Positions 35,063 to 43,669 of a stretch of DNA of 64,000 nucleotides are shown piece after piece. The position numbers were made by a program, and so were the translations under genes. Within the stretch, counting starts at the first letter, position 1, and every line of letters starts with the position of its first letter. Under the pieces are notes generated by a model that worked only from the letters and a program-made list of their open reading frames with translations, did no database searches and was not told the DNA's origin. Origin of the DNA: JBAZMA01 sp041649995 (GTDB lineage: Bacteria > Omnitrophota > Gorgyraeia > Velamenicoccales > Velamenicoccaceae); NCBI GenBank assembly GCA_041649995.1, contig JBAZMA010000008.1, positions 34,618 through 98,617 on the forward strand, given 5' to 3'.

Positions 35063-35625
35063 ACCGCAGAAAGCGGTGCACTTGCCCCTCCTTTTGGGCA
35101 AGGTGTGTAGCAGAAAGCGGTGCAGAGCGGAACACCAACTTCTCCTCTTAAGTTGGGTGTAGCAGCAGGCGGAACACTGCCCCTCCTTTTGGGCAAGGTG
35201 TGTAGCAGAAAGCGGTGCACTTGCCCCTCCTTTTGGGCAAGGTGTGTAGCAGAAAGCGGTGCAGAGCGGAACACCAACTTCTCCTCTTAAGTTGGGTGTA
35301 GCAGCAGGCGGAACACTGGCTTCTCCAAATAAAGCCAGGTGTGCAAGCAGAAAGCGGTGCACTTGCCCCTCCTTTTGGGCAAGGTGTGTAGCAGAAAGCG
35401 GTGCACTTGTCCATCCGTTTGGGCCAGGTGTGTAAGCAGCAGAGCGGAACACCAACTTCTCCTCTTAAGTTGGGTGTAGCAGCAGGCGGAACACTGGCTC
35501 CTCCAAATAAAGCCAGGTGTGCAAGCAGAAAGCGGTACAATTGCCCCTCCTTTTAGGCAAGGTGTGTAGCAGCAGGCGGAACACCAACTTCTCCTCTTAA
35601 GTTGGGTGTAAGCAGTAAGCGGTAC
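35063..35625. repeat. Tandem array of twelve hairpins with variable stems and conserved GGA loops
   Basis: Twelve units of about 40-55 bases fill most of an 825-base gap between divergent genes. Each has a hairpin. Three stem families occur: TTGCCC/GGGCAA, CAACTT/AAGTTG and TGGCTT/AAGCCA. Each is flanked by CAC before and GGTGT after, with a linker such as TAGCAGAAAGCGGTGCA. Loops read ctcctttt, ctcctctt or ctccaaata on the plus strand, so GGAG on the minus strand; unit 8 is decayed but keeps GGA. Stems vary while pairing holds. No spacer is unique and the frames crossing it are not protein-like, so it is neither CRISPR nor coding. It may be a structured RNA on the minus strand or a palindromic repeat cluster. 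Confidence 0.85.
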
Positions 35626-35673
35626 ATCAGCCTCGCGTTATGGGGAAGGGCAGGATTTTTGTTTTGAAATCAG

Positions 35674-35682
35674 TCAATAAAA
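35674..35682 (+). promoter_or_regulatory. TCAAYAAAA motif upstream of ku
   Basis: AGTCAATAAAA followed by GGGGGAAATCTCC, a weak hairpin, 108 bases before the ku ATG. Same arrangement as the copies near 5413 and 19782. Confidence 0.35.
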
Positions 35683-35781
35683 GGGGGAAATCTCCTATCG
35701 TTTACAAAGGCTTTATCTAAGACAATGCCAATCACAATTGATTTGGCAAGGTTTGAGCAGAAGGATTTGGAGGTACTTTTT

Positions 35782-36549
35782 ATGCGCGCCATGTGGTCGG
35801 GTTCCATAAATTTCGGGCTGGTCAATATTCCGGTCAAATTGTATACAGCGCTTAAGCCGGACCGCCTGCATTTCAATTACCTGAGGAAGGAAGACCTTTG
35901 CCCCATCGGATATAAAAAGGTCTGCCGGCGGACAGGGGAAGAGGTTCCTAAGGAAGACATTGTGCGGGGTTATCAGTATCAAAAAGGCGATTATGTCGTA
36001 TTGGACGAGGAAGATTTTAAAAAGGCGGAAATCGAGCAGACCTATTCCATCACCATCGAAGATTTCATCGACGAGAAGGAGATTGATATTTCATTGGGAG
36101 AGAAACCGTATTATCTGGAGCCGGAGCCGAAATCGAAATATGTGTATGCCTTGTTCCGGGAAGCCCTGGGGCGCTCCGGCAAAGGGGGCATTGGAAAGTT
36201 TGTGCTTAAAGAGCGGGAACATCTTGTTCTTTTGAGAGCGCGTGACGGCTGTATCATGATCAACCTCCTGCGGTTCCAGGCTGAGATCGTAAGCCCTTCG
36301 CAGCTGGAACTGCCGGGAAAGGTTTCTATCCCTAAAAACCAGATGGAGCTGGCCTTGGAGCTGATCCATAAGCTCAGCGGGCCTTTTCATCCTGAAAAAT
36401 ATAAAGACACATATACCGAAAGGCTCAGAGAGATCGTGGGCGCCAAGAAAAAGGGCAGGAAAATAACCATTTCTGAAGAACGCCCGGAAATGACGCCTGT
36501 CCCGGACATCGTTTCCCGCCTCAAAGAAAGTCTTTCCCTGAAAAAATAA
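35782..36549 (+). CDS. ku: Ku protein of bacterial non-homologous end joining
   Basis: 255 residues from the ATG at 35782, which has GGAGG nine bases ahead and begins RAMWSGSINFGLVNIPVKLY, the standard Ku start. The core includes CPIGYKKVCRRTGEEV and GYQYQKGDYVVL. Ku forms a homodimeric ring on DNA ends and recruits LigD, which is the next gene. The C-terminal tail is short and basic. End joining suits cells that face desiccation or long stationary phase. Confidence 0.93.
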   Translation: MRAMWSGSINFGLVNIPVKLYTALKPDRLHFNYLRKEDLCPIGYKKVCRRTGEEVPKEDIVRGYQYQKGDYVVLDEEDFKKAEIEQTYSITIEDFIDEKEIDISLGEKPYYLEPEPKSKYVYALFREALGRSGKGGIGKFVLKEREHLVLLRARDGCIMINLLRFQAEIVSPSQLELPGKVSIPKNQMELALELIHKLSGPFHPEKYKDTYTERLREIVGAKKKGRKITISEERPEMTPVPDIVSRLKESLSLKK

Positions 36550-36570
36550 TTGCCTTATCCGCCTCACCCC

Positions 36571-39057
36571 ATGTTTTTAAAAGAATATAAACGCAAAAGG
36601 AACTTCCGCCGTACCCCTGAACCCGCGGGCAAGAGGCGGGCTGAAGGTTCTGGATTGGTTTATGTCGTTCAAAAACACGACGCTTCCCATCTGCATTATG
36701 ACCTGCGGCTGGAATACAGGGGGGTATTGAAAAGCTGGGCTGTTCCCAAAGGCATTCCCCTGGAGTCGGGGGCCAGAAGGCTGGCCATTGAAACAGAAGA
36801 CCACCCTATGGAATACAGGGATTTTGAAGGCGTGATCCCTGAACCGGATTATGGCGCGGGCACGGTCATGGTCTGGGACAGCGGCAGGTATTATGTGGAT
36901 GAAAACCTGTCTTTGGAGGAAAACAGGCGGCAGACGCAGGAAGGATTGTCGCGCGGCCGCCTTTCCTTTGTCCTGGAGGGCGAAAAAATCAAAGGAGCCT
37001 ATACGCTGGTTAAAATGAAAAAATCAGGACAGAAGCCCCAATGGCTTCTTTTGCGGCGCCAAGGCGCTCAGCCCCCTGGGCGATATTCCGATGTTTCCGT
37101 GAAAACGGGGCGGACAATGGAAGAGATTGCCGGGGGTGCTCCAGCCCCCAAAAAGAAAGACGATATTTCCATTCTTTTCAAGCCTGAGGATTTCCATCTG
37201 AGCGAACAGGGGCCCATGCCGCAAAATGTGGCTCCAATGCTTGCCGTCTTGGTCGATGAGCCGTTTGACGGGAAAGATTGGATTTTTGAGTTGAAATGGG
37301 ATGGTTACCGGTGCCTGGCTGAGATCCGGCAGGGGGAAGTCAGATTGTATTCCCGCAATAACAAAACCCAGAATGAACGGTTTCCGGCCGTCGCGAAGGC
37401 TTTTTCGGATTTTCCGGCGGATGCTCTTTTTGATGGAGAGATTGTCGCGGTCGATGAAAAGGGCGCCAGCCGCTTTCAGCTTCTGCAGAATTATCTGAAC
37501 GGAGGACGGGGAGCCCTGATCTATTATGTGTTCGATATCCTTTATCTGGGAACCAATGACCTCAGGAAACTACCGTTGGCCAGGAGGAAAGAGATCCTGC
37601 GGGGGGTGCTGCCTTCTTCGGCGGTTGTTAGATTCAGCGATTATGTGGAATCAAACGGCAGGGCGTTTTTTGACATTGTTCAGAAGAACGGCCTGGAAGG
37701 CGTCGTGGCGAAGAAGCTCGATAGTCCTTACCGGTCAGGCAGCCGGTCACGGGAATGGCTGAAGGTCAAGGCCCTGCGGGTCCAGGAAGCGGTCATCGGC
37801 GGCTTTACGCGGCCTAAAGGGGGTTCCAGGAAATTTTTCAGCGCTTTGCTTTTGGGTGTTTATGACGGTGCCAGACTTCGTTTTATCGGCCATACAGGCG
37901 GGGGTTTCAGCGAACAGTCTTTGAAAGACATCCATGGCCGCCTGGAAAAGCTCGCGCAGGAAAATTGTCCCTTTGAGAAGGCCCCTGTGACAAATGCCGC
38001 GGCTGTCTGGGTCCGGCCTGAGCTGGTCTGTCAGGTCAAGTTCCTGGAATGGACGGCGGAAGGTTTTATGCGTCAGCCTGTCTTTTTGGGATTGCGGGAA
38101 GACGCCCGGCCTCAGGATACGCGCAGGGAATCGCCTCAAAGTGTGGGCGAAACCCTTTCCCGCCGACCCGAGTTGACACATCTTGACAAGATATTCTGGC
38201 CGCGCGAGGGCTATACCAAGAAAGATCTGATTGAATACTATCAGGACATAGCGGGCGTGATCCTGCCCTATCTCAAAGACCGGCCGCAATCCCTGAACCG
38301 TTTCCCGGACGGCATAGAAGGGGAGAATTTTTTTCAGAAAAACGTCGATAGTATGCCTCCGGAATGGGTCAGCACCGCGTCTTTTCGTTCGGAATCCAGG
38401 AGCTCCGCGATCCGATACCTCCTTTGCCAGGACAAAGAGAGCCTGGCGTATCTGAATAATCTCGGCTGCATCGAGCTCAATGTCTGGAATTCCACCATTC
38501 AAAATCCGCGAAACCCTGATTATCTGGTTTTCGATCTCGACCCTGTGGACGTGGATTTTGAAGACGTCGTGCGCGTGGCGCTCGAAATCAAGGATTTCCT
38601 CGACCATGTTGAACTCACCGCTTTTTGCAAGACGTCGGGAGGCAGGGGCCTTCATATTTATGTCCCCTTGCGTCACGCCTATTCCTTTGAACAGGTCAGG
38701 GAGTTCGCCCGGATCGCTTCATTTTTGATCCACGCCAGAATGCCGCGCCTGACAAGCCTTGAACGCAATCCCGGGAGGCGCAAGGGGAGGGTTTACCTGG
38801 ATTATCTCCAGAACCGTTATGCCTCTACCATGGCTTCGGCATATTCTCTGAGGCCGCGGCCCGGGGCCACTGTTTCTTCGCCCCTGGAATGGAAAGAGCT
38901 TGATTCAGGCCTGCGGCCGGAAGCCTTCACCATCAGAAGTATGCGAAGGCGTCTGGACAAAAAGGGAGACATCTGGAAAGGGCTGCTGGAGGGCGGCGCG
39001 GACCTGAAAAAGAGCCTGGAACTTATGGAAAAGAAGTTCAGCTGGGACTTTCCTTGA
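36571..39057 (+). CDS. ligD: Multifunctional DNA ligase D (phosphoesterase-ligase-polymerase)
   Basis: About 828 residues. Order of domains: 3'-phosphoesterase (residues about 25-150, with FVVQKHDA-like VYVVQKHDASHLHYDLRLE), ATP-dependent ligase (about 215-520, nucleophile Lys242 in ELKWDGYR), then the primase-polymerase domain (about 535-825, with LFDLDP-like VFDLDPVDVDF). This PE-LIG-POL order is that of Pseudomonas LigD; mycobacterial LigD has POL first. The start is uncertain: ATG at 36571 or TTG at 36550 directly after ku. Works with Ku. Confidence 0.92.
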   Translation: MFLKEYKRKRNFRRTPEPAGKRRAEGSGLVYVVQKHDASHLHYDLRLEYRGVLKSWAVPKGIPLESGARRLAIETEDHPMEYRDFEGVIPEPDYGAGTVMVWDSGRYYVDENLSLEENRRQTQEGLSRGRLSFVLEGEKIKGAYTLVKMKKSGQKPQWLLLRRQGAQPPGRYSDVSVKTGRTMEEIAGGAPAPKKKDDISILFKPEDFHLSEQGPMPQNVAPMLAVLVDEPFDGKDWIFELKWDGYRCLAEIRQGEVRLYSRNNKTQNERFPAVAKAFSDFPADALFDGEIVAVDEKGASRFQLLQNYLNGGRGALIYYVFDILYLGTNDLRKLPLARRKEILRGVLPSSAVVRFSDYVESNGRAFFDIVQKNGLEGVVAKKLDSPYRSGSRSREWLKVKALRVQEAVIGGFTRPKGGSRKFFSALLLGVYDGARLRFIGHTGGGFSEQSLKDIHGRLEKLAQENCPFEKAPVTNAAAVWVRPELVCQVKFLEWTAEGFMRQPVFLGLREDARPQDTRRESPQSVGETLSRRPELTHLDKIFWPREGYTKKDLIEYYQDIAGVILPYLKDRPQSLNRFPDGIEGENFFQKNVDSMPPEWVSTASFRSESRSSAIRYLLCQDKESLAYLNNLGCIELNVWNSTIQNPRNPDYLVFDLDPVDVDFEDVVRVALEIKDFLDHVELTAFCKTSGGRGLHIYVPLRHAYSFEQVREFARIASFLIHARMPRLTSLERNPGRRKGRVYLDYLQNRYASTMASAYSLRPRPGATVSSPLEWKELDSGLRPEAFTIRSMRRRLDKKGDIWKGLLEGGADLKKSLELMEKKFSWDFP

Positions 39058-39087
39058 AAAAGCTAACCGGGAGAAACACGAATACGG

Positions 39088-39096
39088 TCAATAAAA
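39088..39096 (+). promoter_or_regulatory. TCAAYAAAA motif upstream of DUF1328 gene
   Basis: GGTCAATAAAATATAG, 118 bases before the DUF1328 ATG and just after ligD. No clear hairpin follows this copy. Confidence 0.3.
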
Positions 39097-39205
39097 TATA
39101 GATTTTGGCAATGGCGCGGCGGCCGGGAATCCAAGATAATTTGCAAGACAACCGCGCAAAGACAGGCGTTTTTTGAAGGATGTATTCTTGGTAAGGGAGG
39201 TGTTT

Positions 39206-39370
39206 ATGCTGAGCTGGTCTATCACGTTTCTCGTCGTGGCAATTATCGCGGCTTTTTTTGGTTTCAGCGGGATTGCGGGAACGTCTGTCGGAATCGCCAA
39301 GATCCTTTTTGCGATATTCCTGATCCTGTTTGTCATCTCGCTTTTATTCGGCAGGCGCACCCCTCTTTAA
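39206..39370 (+). CDS. DUF1328 small membrane protein, second copy
   Basis: 54 residues from the ATG at 39206, which has GGGAGG five bases ahead; the longer frame is not family-like. Two membrane helices with FFGFSGIAGTSVGIAKILF, close to the DUF1328 consensus and closer than the paralogue at 7608. Function unknown. Confidence 0.8.
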   Translation: MLSWSITFLVVAIIAAFFGFSGIAGTSVGIAKILFAIFLILFVISLLFGRRTPL

Positions 39371-39462
39371 ACTTTGAAACCGGGTCTTTGCCCTTTGTGA
39401 GCGCTTTAAAGGGCGGGCCGTTAACAATATATGGATTCATCAGCTAAAAAAGGAGACTCACA

Positions 39463-39990
39463 ATGAAAAAGTTACTCATTCTTCTGGGCCTTGTTTCGAT
39501 CGTATCGTATGTTTTCGCGTTGTCGTTGCAGAAAGAATCTTATGGGAGAGGGACGACGTCCGCAAGCGAAATGAAGAGCTACACCTTTGAACAGAAAGAC
39601 CAGATGCAGAAATCGCTGGAAAGCCATATCAATGATATGCAGAAACAGCTCAAGGCCGTCAAGTCCGCCAACCGGGACAATTGGGATACGGTCAGGGATG
39701 AAACAGTCCAGATGATGGAAGGCGATGACAGCGGCATGGGGGACGCGATGTATCAGTCCCAGGCCGGGGGCTCTTCTTCGACCAGCGGAACGTCAAGAAC
39801 CGGACGCGGGACGAGCACGACAGGTTCAGGCCCCAGGGACACGACAGGCATGGATACGATGGACATGAACACATCCATGAATGATACCAACGCGACGGAT
39901 ATGGGCGCGGGCGCGACAACAGGCAGCATGAATGATACCAACACAAGCGTTTTTGGCAATGAAATGGGCAATACCACGACGACGTTTTAA
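39463..39990 (+). CDS. Secreted coiled-coil protein with Ser/Thr/Asp-rich tail
   Basis: 175 residues. Signal peptide MKKLLILLGLVSIVSYVFA, a helical part with YTFEQKDQMQKSLESHINDM and RDNWDTVRDE like the proteins at 15345 and 43236, then a long disordered tail rich in Gly, Ser, Thr, Met and Asp with SMNDTN twice. The tail is unlike the two paralogues. Probably periplasmic. AAAGGAG precedes the ATG. Confidence 0.6.
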   Translation: MKKLLILLGLVSIVSYVFALSLQKESYGRGTTSASEMKSYTFEQKDQMQKSLESHINDMQKQLKAVKSANRDNWDTVRDETVQMMEGDDSGMGDAMYQSQAGGSSSTSGTSRTGRGTSTTGSGPRDTTGMDTMDMNTSMNDTNATDMGAGATTGSMNDTNTSVFGNEMGNTTTTF

Positions 39991-40019
39991 GAAAAAACAG
40001 TTGTCCTGAGGGAAAAACC

Positions 40020-40220
40020 ATGGCCAGATACGGAACGACATCGCAGAAAAGCGTGGAAGAGGCCGTTCATAAATATAAAAGGGGTCGTTTGAAGAGCGGA
40101 GGCAGCGGAAGCAAAGTCAAAAGCCGTAAACAGGCGATAGCCATTGGTCTTTCTGAAGCCAGGGAAAAGGGCGCGAAAGTCCCTCCGCCGCCGCGCAAGC
40201 GCGGCAAGACGAGAAAATGA
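40020..40220 (+). CDS. Small basic protein, DUF6496-like
   Basis: 66 residues, very rich in Lys, Arg and Gly: KSVEEAVHKYKRGRLKSGGS and SRKQAIAIGLSEAREKGAKVP. The second segment (RKQAIAIGLSEAR) is a recurring motif in small basic proteins of the DUF6496 kind, which may bind nucleic acid. Function unknown. Sits among small stress-type genes after ligD. Confidence 0.65.
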   Translation: MARYGTTSQKSVEEAVHKYKRGRLKSGGSGSKVKSRKQAIAIGLSEAREKGAKVPPPPRKRGKTRK

Positions 40221-40290
40221 GCTGACGTCGGAAGTTCTCCCTTGAAAGCTGCCCCTCCGAGCATGCAAGCTGCGCTTAGAGGAGGTTATT

Positions 40291-40434
40291 ATGAAGTTAT
40301 TAAAAATGTTTTTTACCGTTTGTATTCTCAACCTTTGCCTGTATGGTTGCGCTTCGACTCAGGAAGGCCTGGAGCGGGATACAGAAAGAGCGGGCGATGA
40401 AATTGAGGATACGGTTGAAGATATAGCCGACTAG
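40291..40434 (+). CDS. Small lipoprotein, entericidin-like
   Basis: 47 residues. A signal peptide ends in the lipobox LYGCAS (Cys20), followed by a short acidic helix with TERAGDEIEDTVEDIAD. Size and shape match entericidin-type lipoproteins, which are induced in stationary phase. A GAGGAGG site precedes the ATG. Confidence 0.65.
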   Translation: MKLLKMFFTVCILNLCLYGCASTQEGLERDTERAGDEIEDTVEDIAD

Positions 40435-40565
40435 TTTCGATGAAGGGCCGGCTTTTTTCGAGACGACCTTCCCGCCGTTATAAACAGGATCAGCGACCCG
40501 AACCCTCTTCAGGAAGCTGGTCCTTTTTTTCTAAATGGTTTTAGGAGCGAGAGCCAGGGAATCCT

Positions 40566-43085
40566 ATGGAACCCGTATTCAGAAAATCAGGAATAGATGT
40601 GGTCGGAGAAATCCCGTGGGGAACGCATTTTTGTCAGTTCTATCAAACCTCGCAGGATCTATCGGATATCCTGGTGCCGTATTTTCAATCCGGGCTGGAA
40701 AATAATGAATTCTGCATGTGGGTGACGTCGGAATCCCTGACCAAGGAAAAGGCGGAAGAGGAGCTTGGAAAGGCGGCCGGGGACCTGGCGAAATACCTCA
40801 AGAGAGGGCAGATCGAGATCGTCGATTACAGGGACTGGTATTTAAAGGATGGGCGCTTTGACCCGCAAAGGGTGCTTAAAGCCTGGGTTGAGAAACAGAA
40901 AAGGGCGTTGAGGGCGGGTTTTGAAGGCCTGCGCCTGAGCGGCAATACCGTCTGGCTGGAAAGGTCGGATTGGAGAAAATTCGCCGAATACGAAGAAGAG
41001 GTCAATAAGTATATCGGCAAATACCGTATGATCGCCCTTTGCACGTATTCGCTGGATGCCTGTCTTGCCAAAGAAGTCATCGATGTTGTCAGAACCCATG
41101 AATTTGCCATTATCAAGCGCGAAGACGGGCGCTGGGAAGCGCTGGAGAATTCGGACCGCAAAAAGGCCCGGGAAGCCCTTTTGGAAACCCGGCAGAGGAT
41201 GGATTCCATCCTGGACAGCGTTACGGACGGATTCTGTTCCTTCGACCGGGATTGGCGGTATTGTTATGTCAATTCGTCCGCCGCCAGGATATTGAACAAA
41301 GAGTCCCGCGAGCTGTTGGGCCGCGTCCTTTGGGATGTCTGGCCGAGGGCTTCGGAATCGCTTTTCGGAAGGGAATTCCGCAGGTGCGTGAGGGAAAAAA
41401 TTCCCCTGAAGTTTGAGGCTTTCTATCCTGACCCGCTGAAGAGATGGTTTGATGTCCGTTGTTATCCTTCCGAAGCCGGGATGTCCATTTTTTTCAACGA
41501 TATTACCGAACACAGGCGCACATTGGAAGCCCTGCGGCAGGGACAGGAGGATTTGAACCGGGCCCAGGCCGTGGCCAACACAGGAAGCTGGCGTCTGGAT
41601 GTCAGGAGCAATGAGCTGCTCTGGTCGGATGAGACCCACAGGATATTTTCCATCCCGAAAGGTACGCCGCTGACCTATGACACATTTTTAGCCGCCGTTT
41701 ACCCGGCAGACCGTTCTTTTGTCGATTCCTCCTGGAAAGCGGCCTTGCGCGGGAAGCCTTATGATATCGTGCATCGCATCGTGGCCGGAAACGAGGTGAA
41801 ATGGATCCGCCAGCGCGCCGAACTTGAGTTTGACAAAGAAGGGCAGCTTTTGGGCGGGTTCGGCACGGCCCAGGATATTACCGAGATCAAGCAATCCGCT
41901 GAAAAGCTGAAGGAAAGCGAACAGCGGTTCAAATCTCTGGCCGAAAATCTGCCTTCGATCCTGGTGCGTTATGACCGGGAACTGCGGATCATCTATGGGA
42001 ATCCCAAGGCCGAGGAGTTCCTGACAGCCCCGGCGCGCGATTTTATAGGCAAGAATATCCGGGAATTGAATCTGCCGGAAGAGGTCTGCGGCCTTTGGGG
42101 GGAAGCGGTGCGCAAGGCCTTTCGTTCAGGCAAAGGGGATGAACTGGAATTCGAAGTTTCTTTTCTGCAGGGGCGAAAGACCTTTGACCTGAAGCTGTCC
42201 CCTGAAACAGATTCCAGGGGGGACGTCAAATATGTGCTGGGCATCGCCACGGATGTCACGGAACGCAAAAAGGCCGAGGAAGTGCTCAAGCGGGACAAGG
42301 AGACTTTTGAAAGGCTGGTTACTGAAAGGACGGAGCAGCTGGTGGACATCCAGCTGGAGCTGGAAAAAGCGAAACGCCTGTCCGATATAGGCACTTTGGC
42401 TGCGACTATCGCTCATGAACTCAGGAATCCCCTGGCAGCCATCAATATGGCCGTTTCCAATATCAAAAGAAAGGCCTCCCGGGCGCCTATTGAACGGCAT
42501 TTGCACAACATCGAAAAAAGGGTGACGGAAAGCGATCAGATCATCAACAACCTTCTTTTTTATTCCCGGCTCAAGCCTCCCCAGCTGGAATATGTGAACA
42601 TCGGGCAGATCCTGGAGGAATGCGCCCATGCCGTGCAGAAACAGGACAAAAAAAAGATCAATTTCAGCAAGAGCCTGGCTTGCGTCAGGAGCGCTTTTAT
42701 CGAGGCCGATCCCTTTCAGATGAAAGAGGTCTTTTTCAATATCCTGAACAACGCTTATGACGCGGCGCCTTCCTTAAAGGGAAAAATCGAGCTTCGCGCC
42801 GAGCAAAAAGAGGAATGCCTGCGTATTTTTCTGGAAGATAACGGGCCGGGGATCAGGGAAGAGGACTTAACAAGGATCTTTGACCCGTTCTTTACGACGA
42901 AGGCCAGGGGGACGGGCCTGGGGCTGTCCGTCTGTCGCCAGATAGTTACGATGCACGGAGGCACGATCCGTATCCAGAGCTCGCCGGGCGATGGGACCCG
43001 CGTGGAGGTGATCCTGCCCAAAGAGAAAAAAAGGAAGAATGAAGAGCATACGGACTATGATGTTTCTATCGAGGCGCTGCAGTAG
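40566..43085 (+). CDS. MEDS-PAS sensor histidine kinase
   Basis: 839 residues, no membrane helix. Residues about 1-190 form a MEDS domain (GIPWGTHFCQFY-like EIPWGTHFCQFYQTSQDLSD), a RecA/KaiC-related sensor module. About three PAS modules follow (residues 210-590), then HisKA with His in ATIAHELRNPLAA and HATPase with DNGPGI and GTGLGLSVCRQI. The catalytic core is very like that of the kai-operon kinase at 10007. No receiver domain. MEDS modules in other bacteria sense halocarbons or redox state; the signal here is unknown. Confidence 0.88.
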   Translation: MEPVFRKSGIDVVGEIPWGTHFCQFYQTSQDLSDILVPYFQSGLENNEFCMWVTSESLTKEKAEEELGKAAGDLAKYLKRGQIEIVDYRDWYLKDGRFDPQRVLKAWVEKQKRALRAGFEGLRLSGNTVWLERSDWRKFAEYEEEVNKYIGKYRMIALCTYSLDACLAKEVIDVVRTHEFAIIKREDGRWEALENSDRKKAREALLETRQRMDSILDSVTDGFCSFDRDWRYCYVNSSAARILNKESRELLGRVLWDVWPRASESLFGREFRRCVREKIPLKFEAFYPDPLKRWFDVRCYPSEAGMSIFFNDITEHRRTLEALRQGQEDLNRAQAVANTGSWRLDVRSNELLWSDETHRIFSIPKGTPLTYDTFLAAVYPADRSFVDSSWKAALRGKPYDIVHRIVAGNEVKWIRQRAELEFDKEGQLLGGFGTAQDITEIKQSAEKLKESEQRFKSLAENLPSILVRYDRELRIIYGNPKAEEFLTAPARDFIGKNIRELNLPEEVCGLWGEAVRKAFRSGKGDELEFEVSFLQGRKTFDLKLSPETDSRGDVKYVLGIATDVTERKKAEEVLKRDKETFERLVTERTEQLVDIQLELEKAKRLSDIGTLAATIAHELRNPLAAINMAVSNIKRKASRAPIERHLHNIEKRVTESDQIINNLLFYSRLKPPQLEYVNIGQILEECAHAVQKQDKKKINFSKSLACVRSAFIEADPFQMKEVFFNILNNAYDAAPSLKGKIELRAEQKEECLRIFLEDNGPGIREEDLTRIFDPFFTTKARGTGLGLSVCRQIVTMHGGTIRIQSSPGDGTRVEVILPKEKKRKNEEHTDYDVSIEALQ

Positions 43086-43235
43086 TTTTCTAAAAAAATA
43101 AAGCGGCCTCCGTTGATTTTTTTGCGTCTCCTGCCAGCTCTACCCCCGGTCGTCTAAGGAGCATTGGTTTTTAAGTCAAAAAGCCGACATCTGTTTCATT
43201 TCCGAAAATATTATCTCTGAGGAGGCGACAGCGCC

Positions 43236-43664
43236 ATGCGTTTTAAAAACCTCATTTTTATTGTTTTAAGCCTTGCTGTTTTTGGGATGTTATTACTTGG
43301 CAGGCGCGCTTCAGGAGTTTCAGAACAACAGGTCCCGGACGTCTCAAAAAGCCTTCAGTCCGCCGAAGAAGAGAGGAAATCGAGCGTTAACCTGGAACGC
43401 GACTGGGAAAATGAAAAGAAAGAATATCGCAACAGATTCGCCTCCAAGCTTGTGGAGGTGGAGCGGGCCATCAGGGATTTGGAGGGCCAGCTTGACCAGG
43501 GGGACCCGAAGCTCCGCGATGAGATCAACGAGAGGCTGGCGGATTTGCGCCGGACGCGCGATCACATCAAGCAGATTTTCCATGAGATCACGGCCGCGAC
43601 AGCCATTGAATGGGGCAATATCCCCGGCCGCGTGAAGGACAGGTTCGAGGATATCAAGGATTAA
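43236..43664 (+). CDS. Coiled-coil exported protein (sll1863-like)
   Basis: 142 residues. An N-terminal hydrophobic segment (residues about 5-22) is a signal anchor or signal peptide, then a long charged coiled coil (KKEYRNRFASKLVEVERAIRD through RDHIKQIFHEI) and a C-terminal EWGNIPGRVKDRFEDI. It belongs with the proteins at 15345 and 39463. GAGGAGG precedes the ATG by about eight bases. The VIT gene begins five bases after its stop. Confidence 0.6.
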   Translation: MRFKNLIFIVLSLAVFGMLLLGRRASGVSEQQVPDVSKSLQSAEEERKSSVNLERDWENEKKEYRNRFASKLVEVERAIRDLEGQLDQGDPKLRDEINERLADLRRTRDHIKQIFHEITAATAIEWGNIPGRVKDRFEDIKD

Positions 43665-43669
43665 CCGGC

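Noticed and set aside
35054..35540. Open frames of 77-133 residues across the hairpin array with repeated THLAQKEG and PNLRGEV segments
   Set aside because: They are forced by the tandem DNA repeats, overlap each other in several frames, and lack a convincing ribosome site; the DNA-level hairpin pairing explains the conservation better.
35063..35625. CRISPR array
   Set aside because: Units have no unique spacers; both repeat and between-parts recur, unit length varies, and no cas genes are near.
37747..38676. 309-residue minus-strand frame
   Set aside because: Opposite ligD; no recognisable domain.
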